Positions 1 to 10,679 of a DNA stretch of 64,000 bases are shown in pieces (within the stretch, counting starts at the first letter, position 1; every line of letters begins with the position of its first letter). The translations under genes and the position numbers were made by a program. This stretch comes from Puccinia triticina (lineage: Eukaryota; Basidiomycota; Pucciniomycetes; Pucciniales; Pucciniaceae). The stretch spans positions 3,596,001-3,660,000 of the forward strand of contig NC_070566.1 of NCBI RefSeq assembly GCF_026914185.1, written 5' to 3'. Under the pieces are notes generated by a model that searched no databases, was not told the DNA's origin, and saw only the letters and a program-made list of their open reading frames with translations.

Positions 1-176
1 ATCGAGAAGCGTGAGTGATTTTCCCAGCTGAGGGTGTTCAATTCCACATCAGTTGCAGATATTTTCATACATGTCTTTCATCAGTCTTGGTCCCCAATGC
101 GTTGCAGATGAGTATCGATTTCCTCCGTTGAAAGCTGTGACGTATGAGACAGACACGGAGGGTCAGTCATCGATGG

Positions 177-1468
177 TCAATCAAGATTAGGCCGGTCGAT
201 CAAGATCAGGCCAGAGTTGAAGGTGATTGATCCGGTGAAGTAAGAAGAGAGAGGTAGACTGACGACTCTGAACTCTGGGTTCTCATTGGTCACGACACCG
301 ATCTCGATCTCAGTAGCCTTGAAGTCGGTAGCGAGGACGGTATTCAGAGTGGTGATCGCCAATTCGATTGCCCCATTTCCGTTCAAGTTGACTGCATTTG
401 GGCCTTCCTTTTTGAACTGCTTCTCGAGATGGTTGGCCGCCTCGGACTGTTTGGTCCCTGCGGCCGTGGCTTTGTACCCGACGAAGTATCCGGCTGGGTC
501 GATCTTAAAACATTGGGGTCCTCGTTCAGAGTCGATACCTATCAAAATCATAACTGCACAGATGTGTGGTTTTTTTCCCCAAGAGTAACTTCCAAGGTCA
601 GAAATTCATGTGGCTTGTCGGATTGTAAAATGCTGACAAACCAATGCCTAAGGGGCGGGTGGCAGCTCTTTGCGTGTAAACCTGATTGATGTTCGCCAGC
701 CTTTTCGCCAGCATATCCGGAGGAATTTCGTACCCGTATCTTAATGGGATTGTAGTTGGGAGGTGAGCCGTTCAATGGTGTAAGCAAAAAAGAATAATCT
801 AAATATGCCGACTGGGCCTTGGAGAATCTTAAAGCGGAGGGAGGAGAATGGAACAGCAACTGACTGATATCTAAATTCAGCGGCTTCTGATTGAGCTCTG
901 GAGACCTGAGCTCTTGCGTCAGCTGTTTGGAGCAAAAAAAAGCTTAATGGTCAGACTCACTGAAATAAGGAAAGGATAAAAAACAAATGATTCTACCAAT
1001 TAGCCCAGTCATTACACAACCAATACCGGGAGTAATCTTAAACAAGTGTGTAACTGTGCTAGGATCGAGAAGTTTGTCCTATTCCACTCAAGCAAGCAAC
1101 AGTAGCATTGCCGATCATCAGTCTGTATTCCAAAGAAAGCCATTTTTTTTCCAAACAAATGGATCGTCCATATCTTCGAAGATGATCGGTCTTCGAATCT
1201 TGACTCACAGGGACTTTCTTTTGAGTAGCGACGACACAGCAGTCGTTTCCTCTGATAGCCACAGAAGTCTGGCCGGAATTGGAGATCGCTTTGAAGGCAT
1301 ATTCGACTTGATAGAGTCTTCCCTCGGGCGAAAAGATTGTCAAAAATCTAGATGCCAACAGAAAGATGCAAGCAGGGTAAGTTTGCTGATCAGAGGCATG
1401 TTTTGAGTTCTTGATTGAATTCCTACGAAGGATTGATGAGCGAACCTGTCGTATGAGCTTCTCGACAT
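177..1468 (-). CDS. SCL1: 20S proteasome subunit alpha-1 (PSMA6/Scl1)
   Basis: Alpha-ring subunit of the 20S proteasome core particle, active in cytosol and nucleus. Six exons read on the minus strand: 1446-1468, 1209-1347, 997-1078, 865-922, 642-739, 177-553. They sum to 777 nt (258 aa), close to the family length of about 250. Exon 1 encodes only MSRSSYD plus a split Arg. Exon 2 carries the proteasome alpha signature [18 protein letters not shown]. Later exons give the [20 protein letters not shown] helix, YTQRAA and the late [18 protein letters not shown] block typical of alpha-1. All introns are short with GT..AG ends and frames close exactly. The start was chosen because the tiny first exon restores the conserved YDRFLTIF segment. 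The N-terminal catalytic threonine of beta subunits is absent, as expected for an alpha subunit. Identification is confident. Confidence 0.95.
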
Positions 1469-2316
1469 CTTGAATGAGTCGGTGCTTCCTTCGGTGGGGT
1501 GTCCTTGGAGTTGCTGTTGGCAGTCGAAGGGGTGAACTTGTGCGGGCTGGTTTGGTTGACAGTCAAAGTGATCGAACTTCGCTTGTTCGCTGGGGAACGA
1601 CCATTACGTAATCGGTGCACTCAGCTCGACGCGCAAGTCAGAAGCCGCTGGGCACAAGCTTAATCCAAAAGTCCCGCGCGACGCGAGGGGTTCCTCGCCG
1701 GCAGGACTGAATATGTATGTGCTGATGGTTTATTTATTTAAATATGTCTGTATGTGCTGATGGTTTATTTATGTCTGCTGAAGACTCTATACAGTCATGC
1801 TATTTATGTATCTGCTGGATTTTGGGATCGAGGTCAAGCCAACGAGCGACCCCCACACTGGCCCCGCATCACGGGTCAAGCTGACAGCCCTTCCCGAAAC
1901 AAGGCGGGCCATTCTTTTGGGTGTGGCCATGGTGTGCTTCACTTCCATAGATTGGATGTGCTTTGCTCCCTCCTGCTTCTTCCCTCACAGCGGAATTTCT
2001 CGTTGTTTTCAAAGATAGAAATGCACAAGGCAGCAATTATTATCTAATACGCATTAGGTTTCCTTTTGGATATTGTTTTTTTCTGGAGAGAAGAACTACC
2101 TCACATGGATGGGGTGAGCGAATGGAAGTACAAGTTTGCAGTGAGTAGAAGACGCAAAACGTAAAAGATAAACTGCGAAGGGTTATACATAGATTGGAAA
2201 AAGTCAAAGGAGAGCATCCCAAATCCTAGTTCGTATCAACGCACATGCACGGTAAACTGACAAAGATATAATCGATTGTCTTCTTACCGCCCCTGGTTTT
2301 AGTGAGGAGGGGTATC
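1469..2316. other. Intergenic: SCL1 promoter side and uL24m 3' side
   Basis: No coding sequence was supported here. A GC-rich hairpin (GCGAGG, short loop, CCTCGC) lies near 1678-1692 upstream of SCL1. Short open frames across 1750-2220 have no recognisable content and differ in codon use from the neighbouring genes. Confidence 0.5.
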
Positions 2317-4031
2317 TTAGATATCGGAAGATTTAGATTGAGCCAACGAGCTATTGAACGATTCCAGGGCGGGTAAAAGGTCGAGGGTGGCGAGACGTTC
2401 GCGGTTATGGACTTGAGTTCTCAGGCGGTCGAGCTCCATCTTGGCCCTACGAATCTGAAGATTGGAGGGAGCAGATTTTCTGGGGGCTTCGACCATCGAA
2501 GGGCGGTAGGTAGCAATCTCCAAGAGCCGATTGATGCGCTCGATGGGCAGCTTGAGATGTCGAGAGAGGCGGCGGGACTCGGCATCGTTCTGGGCCGCGA
2601 TCTTCTCGGCCAACTTGCTCTCCCAGTTCGCCGTCTTGAACCGTCGGGTGTGTTGGCCCGCCGTCAGCTCCCAATCGGGCACCAACAGCTCCGGAAGCGC
2701 ATTCGTATTCATCCCTGGTGACGAGGACTTGGCCGTCGAGAATAATTCCGGGAGTCGTTCTCGATTCTTCGGGGATGTAGAGAGCCATAAGTCGGTGTCC
2801 TCGTATTGACTTGGATCAAGCGTGTTCGACCAAGTGTCCCTTGGAGATGCAAAGAGGTCTTTGCGCGCTGGACACACAACAAGCAGCATCAGAATGAAAT
2901 CCGATGATATGACAAGGACAAATAAGTATGATGATAACAAAGGATACTCAACTCTCTCTCGAGTGGACATGTGAGGCTGGCGAAGTCGAGACATCTATTT
3001 AGGAAAGTCAAAGAAATCTTGCATCAATGCTAGTTTCGAGGGGTTAGAGTTGGATTACAAACCGATCGTCTCCCCATTTCTCCGCCGTATTTCGAGGGCC
3101 CACTGCTCTTGCATTAGTTTGAAGTGTCGGTCGCGGTGTTCCAATCTTTTGTTGGGGTCTTGCATGTTGACCGACCAATCCGGCTGGACTGGCCAGGGAA
3201 TGATCTCTTCTCCTGCGCTTTGCTTGCCGGGCTGATGGATCGAGTATCGGGTGCCGATTCGTGTCCAGTGGATTTCCCTCCGCTTGCCACCGTTCGGTAT
3301 GATCACTGCTTCATGATCCACTTCTCGCAAGTCTTCATAGTACATTCTAGTTAAATTTCAATCATTTTCTCACCGGTCAGAAGGCAAACTAACAACTATT
3401 TTTTTGAGAGAGTGACTGATTCTTTGAGATGACGAACTCGTTTGATCCGGGTGCCATTAGCCTGACCGTACTGTATTCAAATTCAATTGGCACGTTACGA
3501 ACAAATTCTGGCAGCTCAGGATGACCGATTTCCTTTTCTTCTTTCTGTGATGTATACACAACATAGATTTGTAGATCAGTATGTTGCTCAGGAAAAAGAA
3601 GGCCAATCAAGGAATGTGATTGCAATCAATTGAGTTGTGAATGGACTTACCCAAAATTCGGGTTCAAGTAAACCCAGCCGATTGGTAGTTCTATCGACCC
3701 AGAAAACTGTACCGATCAATCCTCTATATTTCTTGATGCAATCGGCGATGATGACTCGATCGCCAGCGGTTAAGTTCCAGAACTTGATGCGATCCTTGAA
3801 ATGCACGAAGTAGAACTCTTTCCTGATTCCAGGAGCGGGACGAGAGGACGTGCCCTTGGCAGCAGCAGGGATGGCATGGTGGACGAGATGGTTGAAGTCG
3901 GTCTGTCTCTTGACCTTCCGGTTGAGCGAGCCCAAGGTGGGTGGTGCGTAGGTTGTTGGCCGGGTGAATGGAGATCGGATGGGTGCTGGCTTGGGGGGTC
4001 GGAGGTAGTGGATCGTGCTTGATGGTCTCAT
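2317..4031 (-). CDS. MRPL40: Mitochondrial large-subunit ribosomal protein uL24m (KOW domain)
   Basis: Component of the mitochondrial 54S ribosomal subunit. Four exons (3651-4031, 3417-3544, 3063-3346, 2317-2867) join in frame to 447 aa. The first exon gives a basic, Pro/Thr-rich leader suited to mitochondrial import, then a KOW/uL24 core around residues 85-127 (KFWNLTAGDRVIIADC, GLIGTV). Exons 2 and 3 continue with a segment typical of fungal uL24m (EYSTVRL, then YYEDLREVDHEAVIIPNGG). The last exon is a charged, helical C-terminal extension of about 180 residues, longer than bacterial L24 but in line with fungal mitochondrial homologues. I chose the ATG at 4031; an in-frame upstream extension exists without clear support. 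The 3' splice into exon 3 is the least certain junction. Whether the last exon belongs to this protein is inferred from exact frame closure. Confidence 0.8.
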
Positions 4032-5299
4032 CGTCGGCGTAGTTGGCGATCCTCCGGTGCCAGCTTCCTTCACTTTTCCTTCAACATCCTCTGCTGCTGG
4101 CCTCAGAGTTTATTAGGCCCCCCGCCAGTCGGCCGGGCTGTCGGGCTTCCGTCAGCCGGACGTCTCCGCACGAAGCAGATCAGACAGTCACAGAACGGCA
4201 CATGTGTACACTGATTGTTGATTTGGTAAATAGATGTTTTAATTTAGGAGTAGAGGGGCATCTAGAGCTCTCTAAACACCGACGGGAAGTCTCCATTATA
4301 AACAAAAGGATAGCAGACCTTGAGACTAGATCTGGCTAGATCCGGAAATTCTGCTAGCTAGTCTGTAGTTTTCCGTTATCCCGGGAAGAACCCAAAAACC
4401 CCTATACCTTGGGCTCACAACATGCCAATGGACCTTTTCCCACAGGCTTTCGTTGTCTGTAAATTTGACTGGCATGTAGTCTTCAAGGCCATCCCCTCGA
4501 CTTCGAACCAAGGGGAAAGTTAGGCACAATGGTTATAAAAATAAATAGTTGAATGATTTTGCGCTGGACTGGGGGGTTCAAGGGTGACTTGAAACAGGAA
4601 ACACATCTGTCTAACATTCAAGAGAAGGAGAATCAAATGCAAGAACAAGATTAAATGTCAACGCAATACCAACAAGACGGCTTGTCGACTATTACAACGG
4701 AGGGTTTTCTTGATCAGAAAGGGAAGGCTTATGTATACTAGCACCATGTCAACATTCTTCTTTCTTGCTTGCTTCTATCTAACAGGATAAAAATATCGTT
4801 TGATTCCTTCGGATCGACCCAGGTTAATTTGGCCCAGTACATCCCAGTATAACTGCCATACCATCAACCGTGCCAATGATGCTGGCAGCGAGAATGCGAT
4901 AACGAATCACATGTCGGGTTTGATCAGGGATCGAGAACTAAAGAAATATGGACCAAGGCTTGTTAGTACGGATATAACGCTCATAGCGAATCGGGATGAT
5001 CGAAGGGCTCGGGAAAGAGATGTGGATGAATGGTTCAGAGGACATAGGTTATTTTTCTCCCCAGGCAATTTCCCATGAGGAAACTGGTCGGATACTATTT
5101 GCAGTTGTTATGTGTTCATCATGAAGAGATGGTCGCAGAGAGCCAGAAGAAATGGGCCGATTGATCGAGATGACTTACATGGAGGGCAGTTGGTTTGGCA
5201 CTCGTTGGCGGTATTCTCGAAGGGTTCCGCCAGCGCGAGTGCCATTTGGGAATGGCGGGCAATACTCGATTTGACTGCGGCTGCGTGGGCGGGGTGGTT
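4032..5299. other. Divergent intergenic region between uL24m and RPL15
   Basis: About 1.4 kb separates two head-to-head ribosomal protein genes, mitochondrial uL24m on minus and cytosolic eL15 on plus. No gene is supported. The sequence may hold shared regulatory DNA; only the motif at 5300-5323 stands out. Confidence 0.5.
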
Positions 5300-5323
5300 G
5301 TGGTTAGGGCTAACTCTAACCAC
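5300..5323. promoter_or_regulatory. Dyad with telobox-like TTAGGG upstream of RPL15
   Basis: Perfect 8-nt inverted repeat GTGGTTAG / CTAACCAC (5300-5307 and 5316-5323) with an 8-nt spacer. It includes TTAGGG and lies about 100 bp before the RPL15 ATG. TTAGGG-like boxes bound by Tbf1-type factors are known in many fungal ribosomal protein promoters. Its function here is inferred. Confidence 0.45.
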
Positions 5324-5423
5324 CCTGGTTGTCCACTCCCGGTTCGACCGCCCCTCCCCCATCCCCCACCAATCCGATCGATCGACCCGGCCATTCGACC
5401 TCGACTAACGACCCGACTCCGAG

Positions 5424-6328
5424 ATGGGTGCCTACAAGTATATCGAAGAACTCCAGAAGAAGAAACAATCCGATGTTCTTCGTTTCCTTCTCCGGGTCCG
5501 TTGCTGGGAATACCGTCAACTGAACGTCATCCACCGGGCCTCTCGTCCATCTCGACCTGACAAGGCCAGACGTTTGGGCTACAAGGTTTGTCGATCTGTC
5601 TTGCTCCGGTCATCATACCTAGGCTCAGATCATACTCACATATCGATTGGCTCGTTTTTGCTCAGGCCAAACAAGGCTTTGTGATCTACCGTATCCGTGT
5701 TCGTCGTGGTAACCGAAAGAAACCGGTCAAGAAGGGTGCCACCTTCGGTAAACCCGTCCGTCAAGGTGTCAACCACCTCAAATTCCAACGTTCGCTCCGA
5801 TCTACTGCCGAGGAGCGAGTTGCCAGACGTTGCGGTAATCTCCGTGTTCTCAACTCTTACTGGATCAACCAGGATGGTGTTTACAAATACTTCGAGGTAC
5901 GTCCGAAGAGCAGTAAGATATTTGCAGCCATCACACAGCTTTTTTAACATCGAGATCCTTTATCGTCATCAGGTCATCCTCGTCGACCCATCCCACAAGG
6001 CTATTCGTCGTGACCCTCGAATGAACTGGATCTGCGACCCTGTCCACAAGCGCCGAGAAAGCCGTGGACTTACCGGTGCAGGCAAGAAGGTACATCCGTA
6101 CTCTGTTTGTGTAGTCTCAGCCGGTTGCTAATCACCCTTTTTCCCATTCCCCTCCAGAACCGTGGTATTGGCAAGGGACACCGTCACAACCATCAACCCA
6201 AGAACGCTGTCTGGAGACGACACAACACGTGAGTAATCGATTGCTATTTTCTTCCGGTTTATTTGTCGCGGTCCACTGACACAGCCTTCTGGTCCAACTA
6301 CAGTCTCTCCCTACGCAGATACAGATGA
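5424..6328 (+). CDS. RPL15: 60S ribosomal protein L15 (eL15)
   Basis: Structural protein of the cytosolic 60S ribosomal subunit. Five exons (5424-5585, 5666-5896, 5973-6089, 6158-6228, 6304-6328) give exactly 606 nt, 201 aa plus stop, against about 204 aa in yeast. The product begins [20 protein letters not shown] and contains the family blocks [38 protein letters not shown] and [18 protein letters not shown], ending LSLRRYR. It is strongly basic throughout. The last exon is only 25 nt, which is easily missed by gene finders. All introns are GT..AG. The start ATG follows a C-rich leader typical of highly expressed fungal translation genes. Confidence 0.97.
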
Positions 6329-7194
6329 TTTCTCTCGGCGAAGACAAGTGTTATTTCTATGTTCCAATGTGTTGTCTATGTGCCTGATCTCTACGTCAAT
6401 TCACGCATGCCTGCCAATGTGGCACTCACATGTCTCCAAATTTGGCCCCACCAACATTTATTTGAGTGGAATATGCCTCATCTGCTCCACCTTCGCACTC
6501 AGTAAAGTGCAACTGACTCGAGCACATGATGTGCGCTATCTGGGAGCTTGAGCATGGTGGCTGGATCTAACGGAGACGTCACATCACTGTCTCCCCAGCT
6601 CTGTTCAACTCTGCCTGATGCCTCTCATCTCAATCCGATGTGAAGACTTTTTCATGGGTTCCTTCAACCTGGCTTTGTTGGTTCACATAAGAGCCTTCAT
6701 CATGGAATGAATATTCCTCTAGTCAATTGGCCACTTTCGTAATAGGGATCAGGTTATGTCCGTCATCCTCATCCACATCCGCATCCCCACCATCCTCATG
6801 TAATTCTTTCTACTTCATTTTATGCTTCCTGTCTGTGACGAGACCAACCTATGATTGCCGCTGAGGCCAAGATGATTTTACCGCCACCTTATTTTACTTC
6901 GAAGCCAAGGAACCAATGATGATCCGATCGATTATAACCTGAGATAAACTTGTTGACTTGACGAACGTATCTCGCGATTGAGTACACCTTTGAGGAAGGA
7001 TGATTGATTTGTTTTGATTAACATGGACATCTTTCCAGTCACTGCGCCTCATGATGAAGACCAATTTCCCTCGTTGGCATTCCAACCAAATATTGAGGCA
7101 CTGATGGTAGGTGGACAGTCGCCGGATATCGTACACGCAGTCAGAAATGACATCCTGGTTGGGGCAAAAGAGGGAAGGAGAACAGAGAGAAAGC
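6329..7194. other. Intergenic between RPL15 and the Sfr1-like gene (tail to tail)
   Basis: The two flanking genes converge here. The region holds pyrimidine-rich 3' flank of RPL15 and a CATC/CATCCTC-rich tract around 6755-6800. No gene or mobile element is supported. Confidence 0.5.
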
Positions 7195-8072
7195 TCACTC
7201 GAGGCCCATTTGTCCCATCATCCAACCCACATCCTTGGTGGGTTTGTAAGACGTACGAATCTCTAAATCTTCTGTAGTCTTAAACGTTGGCGGCTTGGGA
7301 TATGTGGAAGGATCAGTGAGTCCATCTGCATTGTAGCGCCGGGTCGCAATCGATTCGCCTATTATTTCATTAGCTGTTGGGAGCTCCTCCGAAGGCCCGA
7401 AGGTGGAATCCTCCAGACATCCGTCTCCTTTATCCTCTCCAGTAGCACCACATTTCGGATTATCTTCGGTGTCGTATCCCCAGCTCGTCCCAGAATCGAA
7501 TTGGTTATAGCTCGGTTCACTCGATTGGTTCTTCCCTACCAGGTCCCAAAGGTATTCGGCCGCTTCTCTGGATGATCGTTCCCAGCGCAATGACCGAGCA
7601 AAAAACGAAGCAAGCAGGAAAAATCAATGTCGGTTTCGATTTCATGGTTCAGCTGAAAACTGAATCTGATTACTTGTGTGGATCCAATTACTTGCCTTCC
7701 CGCATCCACCCATTTTTCAGTAGCTTTTTCGACTTTCTCTATCATACATTCACTCAGGATCCGTTGACCATCATGCAAACGGACAAGTTGGCTCTCCAAT
7801 TGTTTGATCAACAGAGCTTGATTCTGCTGGCGAGTCTGATTCCTATTGCGATTTCCGATCATCATTGGGTTCCTGAACGGTTTCCCAAAACTTTCGCTGT
7901 TGTCCTCTCTGGTTTTCGTCGATTCGTTGTCTATTCGAGCTCTCTTCCCTATCATACCCTCGTTCTTCGTCGCGTTATCTAACGAGGAAATGGATATTTC
8001 CGGTTCACTTTCGTATTCGTCTGGTTCTTCTGATGCTGCCCGCTTCCTCGATGAATGGTTATTCCGGAGCAT
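7195..8072 (-). CDS. SFR1: Swi5-Sfr1 complex subunit Sfr1/Mei5 (Dds20 family)
   Basis: Probable recombination mediator of the Sfr1/Mei5/Dds20 family. With Swi5 it helps Rad51/Dmc1 load on single-stranded DNA in nuclear homologous recombination. Two exons (7696-8072, 7567-7195) join to 750 nt, 249 aa. The N-terminus is acidic and disordered with basic patches (SSRKRAASEEPDEYESEPE). A KPFRNP motif follows, then a coiled-coil of about 45 residues (QNQALLIKQLESQLVRL...), then KWVDAGREAAEYLWDLV, which matches the family block KW..(S/G)R.AAEELF.LV. The C-terminus is acidic and short. The only frame-restoring junction uses a GC donor (AG|GCAAGT) with a normal AG acceptor. Start at 8072 is the first in-frame ATG. 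The family call rests on motif recall, not a database search. Confidence 0.7.
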
Positions 8073-8515
8073 GTCTGGTTGACCTCTTTCGAAAGACGCA
8101 GGCACGGAGCGGTCAAGGAACCTATATGTACTGATGCAGCACCTTTTGAACGTTGATGTGCTGTTCCCTCGCACACCCCTTTTCTGCGAACATTAAGCAA
8201 AGGTACCAAAAGGTGCTGTGGAGGATGCCGGTTGCTCTCATGATGTCATCCGAAAAAGCGGTGCCAGCTAGTGGAAAGGTGCCCACTCGAGCAAAGCACA
8301 AGGGTCTAATCTCGAGAGTCATAGACAGCCTCATGCTGGCTTACTGGAATGAGTCCCTATGTACACCCCACAACAATGGAGAACTTTCAAATTGCTTTGC
8401 GTCGGAGGGACTTCAGGAAGGTTCAAGGAGAAATTGACTTTGTCCCTGTTTTAGCAGCTTGTCAGGCCATGTCTGTCTTGCAAAAAAGAATTTCATCCCC
8501 AGAGAGGCTCAAAAC
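8073..8515. other. Upstream region of the Sfr1-like gene
   Basis: No gene supported. The reading frame stays open upstream of the SFR1 ATG to about 8170 without another ATG. Nothing else was recognised before the TIR element that begins at 8516. Confidence 0.4.
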
Positions 8516-8770
8516 TGGAGGACCTCCCCGTCGGCTACAATGCTTAATCTAGAGGGACAGGCCAAACCTTACTGGTTGGTGGTAATGAATTGACATTGAG
8601 TTTTCACCAGTAAACAAGGTTTAGCGGCCTCCTCTAAATCAAGCCTCCATATACAGACCCTGCAGAACCAGATCTGCAGCCGCTGGGACAGCATTTCCCC
8701 GCAAAAATCAAGGTTTTCTGGCTGCAGATCTGGTTCTGCAGGGGGCTGCAGATTGACAGGATGTCCTCTA
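8516..8770. mobile_element. Short TIR element with a perfect 24-nt internal hairpin
   Basis: The ends read TGGAGGACCTCCCC on the left and, reverse complemented, TAGAGGACATCC on the right. They resemble the ends of the elements at 9476-10660 and 58337-58530. Inside, 8658-8681 and 8720-8743 are perfect 24-nt inverted repeats (CTGCAGAACCAGATCTGCAG and its complement) around a 38-nt loop. There is no ORF. Probably a non-autonomous DNA transposon (MITE); no target-site duplication is clear. Confidence 0.5.
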
Positions 8771-8799
8771 CTGGTACCGGGCTTAGTCTTCATAAACCA

Positions 8800-9385
8800 T
8801 GTGTTTCCAGAAATCCAAGTATATTAAAGCCTCAGTTTCGTGGAAAAAAAATCAAGGGTTTCCCCTACAAATGACCAAAATACAAAAAAAAAAAATCAAA
8901 GGTTTCCCCTTTTACAAAATAAGCATCCACAGGCTGAGATTCAGCTCACAAATTAAGCAAAACACAAAAACAAAGACTAAAATACAACATGATAAAACAA
9001 GCCCCAACCCTGCCACCTAACATCAGCAAGCTGATGTATCATGGCCCACCACCCATCCCTGTCTAGCAGGGTTAAAAAGTGGTGAGAGGAAGACCCCCAG
9101 CCCGTAAGCACAGGGTCCACAAGTATCCCCCGCCGGACTGCGCAAATTCAACAGCGGACGGGGGTGAGGCGACCCCGGGCTGGAATTACAGCTCAAGAGT
9201 TGCCTGGGGAAATATGGATGCCAGCTTCCTCCTATTTATAGGCAATCGTCTGGTGAAGCTCCATCCCACCCATCACAACCGACTCACCGCTCGCCTTCAA
9301 ACTGTTGCTTTGCCAATGCCGCCACACCGTACGACACACCCAGCTCCCTACCCACCATTGCACCTTGTTGCGCCCTGGCCTTGAC
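8800..9385 (-). mobile_element. LTR-like repeat, inverse copy of the 55.0-55.6 kb repeat
   Basis: Read on the minus strand, this matches 55000-55575 on plus in several blocks: a TATA-like box (TATAAATAGG, 9231-9240), the segment around GGAATTACAGC, A-rich stretches near AATCAAGGGTTTCCCC, and a region near 8816-8830 matching the AATAAA segment of the other copy. Promoter, transcript and poly(A)-like signals in order suggest solo LTRs or a short retroelement. Ends were not fixed. Confidence 0.4.
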
Positions 9386-9475
9386 TCCAGGTGGACCAAT
9401 TCCAACAACTCCCCAAAAACATCCAAAGGTTCCTGCTCCTCCCCAGCCATTACACCATTTTGATCTGAGAAATAC

Positions 9476-10660
9476 TGGAGGACTTCCCTTCAATTTACAC
9501 GGCCGTGTAAAGTCAGATTTGGCACTTGTAAAGCCAGATTTTTACACCCTGGTTTTACACGCACTTTTCAGCGGCTAGATCAAACCAGAACATCCCTCTC
9601 GATGGCCAGTACAGACCGTTCATCAAGACTACACAACCCTCCCAATAGCTGGTCTGTACCGGCCATCCAGAGTACACAACCCTCTTGATGCCCGGTACAG
9701 ACCAATTGTTGAGGGGACTCAACCCTCTCAATGCCTGGTACAGACCGGCCATCAAGAGTACGCAACCTTGATGCCCGGTCTGTACCGGTCATCGAGAGGA
9801 TTCAACCCTCTCGATGCCCGGTATAGACCGGCCATTGAGAGTACGCAACCCTCTAGATGACCGGTCGAGACCGGCCATTGAGAGTACACAACCCTCTCAA
9901 TGGCCGGTATAGACCGGTCATCGCGAGGACATAGCCCACTCAATGACCGGTCTGTACCTCAAGAGGACACATCCCTCTTGATGGCCGGTACAGACCGGCC
10001 ACCGAGAGAGAGTGCACCACCCTCTGGCAGATCTGTGCCGGTCATCGAGAGGACTCAAGCCTCTTGATGGCCGGTACAGACCGGTCATTGAGAGGAATCA
10101 AGCCTCTCGATGGCCGGTACAGACCGGTCATTGAGGGGGTACATCTGTACCGGCCATCAAGAGGCTTGAGTCCTCTCAATGACCGGCGTTGTGTCCTCTT
10201 GATGTCCTACCCACCAGTCATCAAGAGCCATGTGTCCTCTTGATGACTGGTACAGAGGACACATCTGTATTGGGCATCGAGAGGATACTGTACCCTCTCA
10301 ATGACCGGTCCGTACTGGCCATTGAGAGGGGTCTGTACTCTTGATGACCGGTCTGTACCGGCCATCGAGAGGGATGTGTCCTCTCAAGGTACAGGCGGGT
10401 CATCAAGTGGGCTGTGTCCTCTTGATGACCGGTCTATACCGGCCATTGAGAGGGTTGTGTACTCTTGATGACCAGTTTAACAATGAGGGATGAGGCCCAA
10501 GTTGCTGGAATACCTGGGGTTGTAAATCTGGCAGGTATTCTGGCATCTCAAGCCTTTGGAAAAGCTTCTAAAGCTAAAAATTACAAGTTGAGTCAGATCT
10601 GGCTTTACATGTACCAGATCTGACTTTACACGGCTGTGTAAATCAAAGGGAAGTCCTCCA
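9476..10660. mobile_element. TIR element (TGGAGGACTTCCC) enclosing a hairpin satellite
   Basis: Terminal inverted repeats of about 65 bp begin TGGAGGACTTCCCTT and include the near-palindromic TTTACACGGCCGTGTAAA and GTAAAGCCAGA. The element is 1185 bp and has no transposase. Most of the interior (9590-10475) is an array of 42-43 bp hairpin units. Flanks AATAC and CTGAC show no convincing duplication. A non-autonomous DNA transposon is the best reading. Confidence 0.65.
9590..10475. repeat. 42-43 bp hairpin satellite array, locus 1
   Basis: About 20 degenerate units of the form CTCTCGATGGCCGGT / ACCGGCCATCGAGAG. Each unit is itself an inverted repeat able to fold as a hairpin. Orientation switches near the middle: units on the left read GTACAGACC with ACACAACCCTC, units on the right read GGTCTGTACC with GAGGGTTGTGT. 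The whole array is therefore also a large inverted repeat. Confidence 0.8.
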
Positions 10661-10679
10661 CTGACCCTTTCTTTTGTAG

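Noticed and set aside
9590..10475. CRISPR-like array of palindromic repeats
   Set aside because: Eukaryotic genome; repeats are contiguous 42-43 bp monomers without unique spacers.
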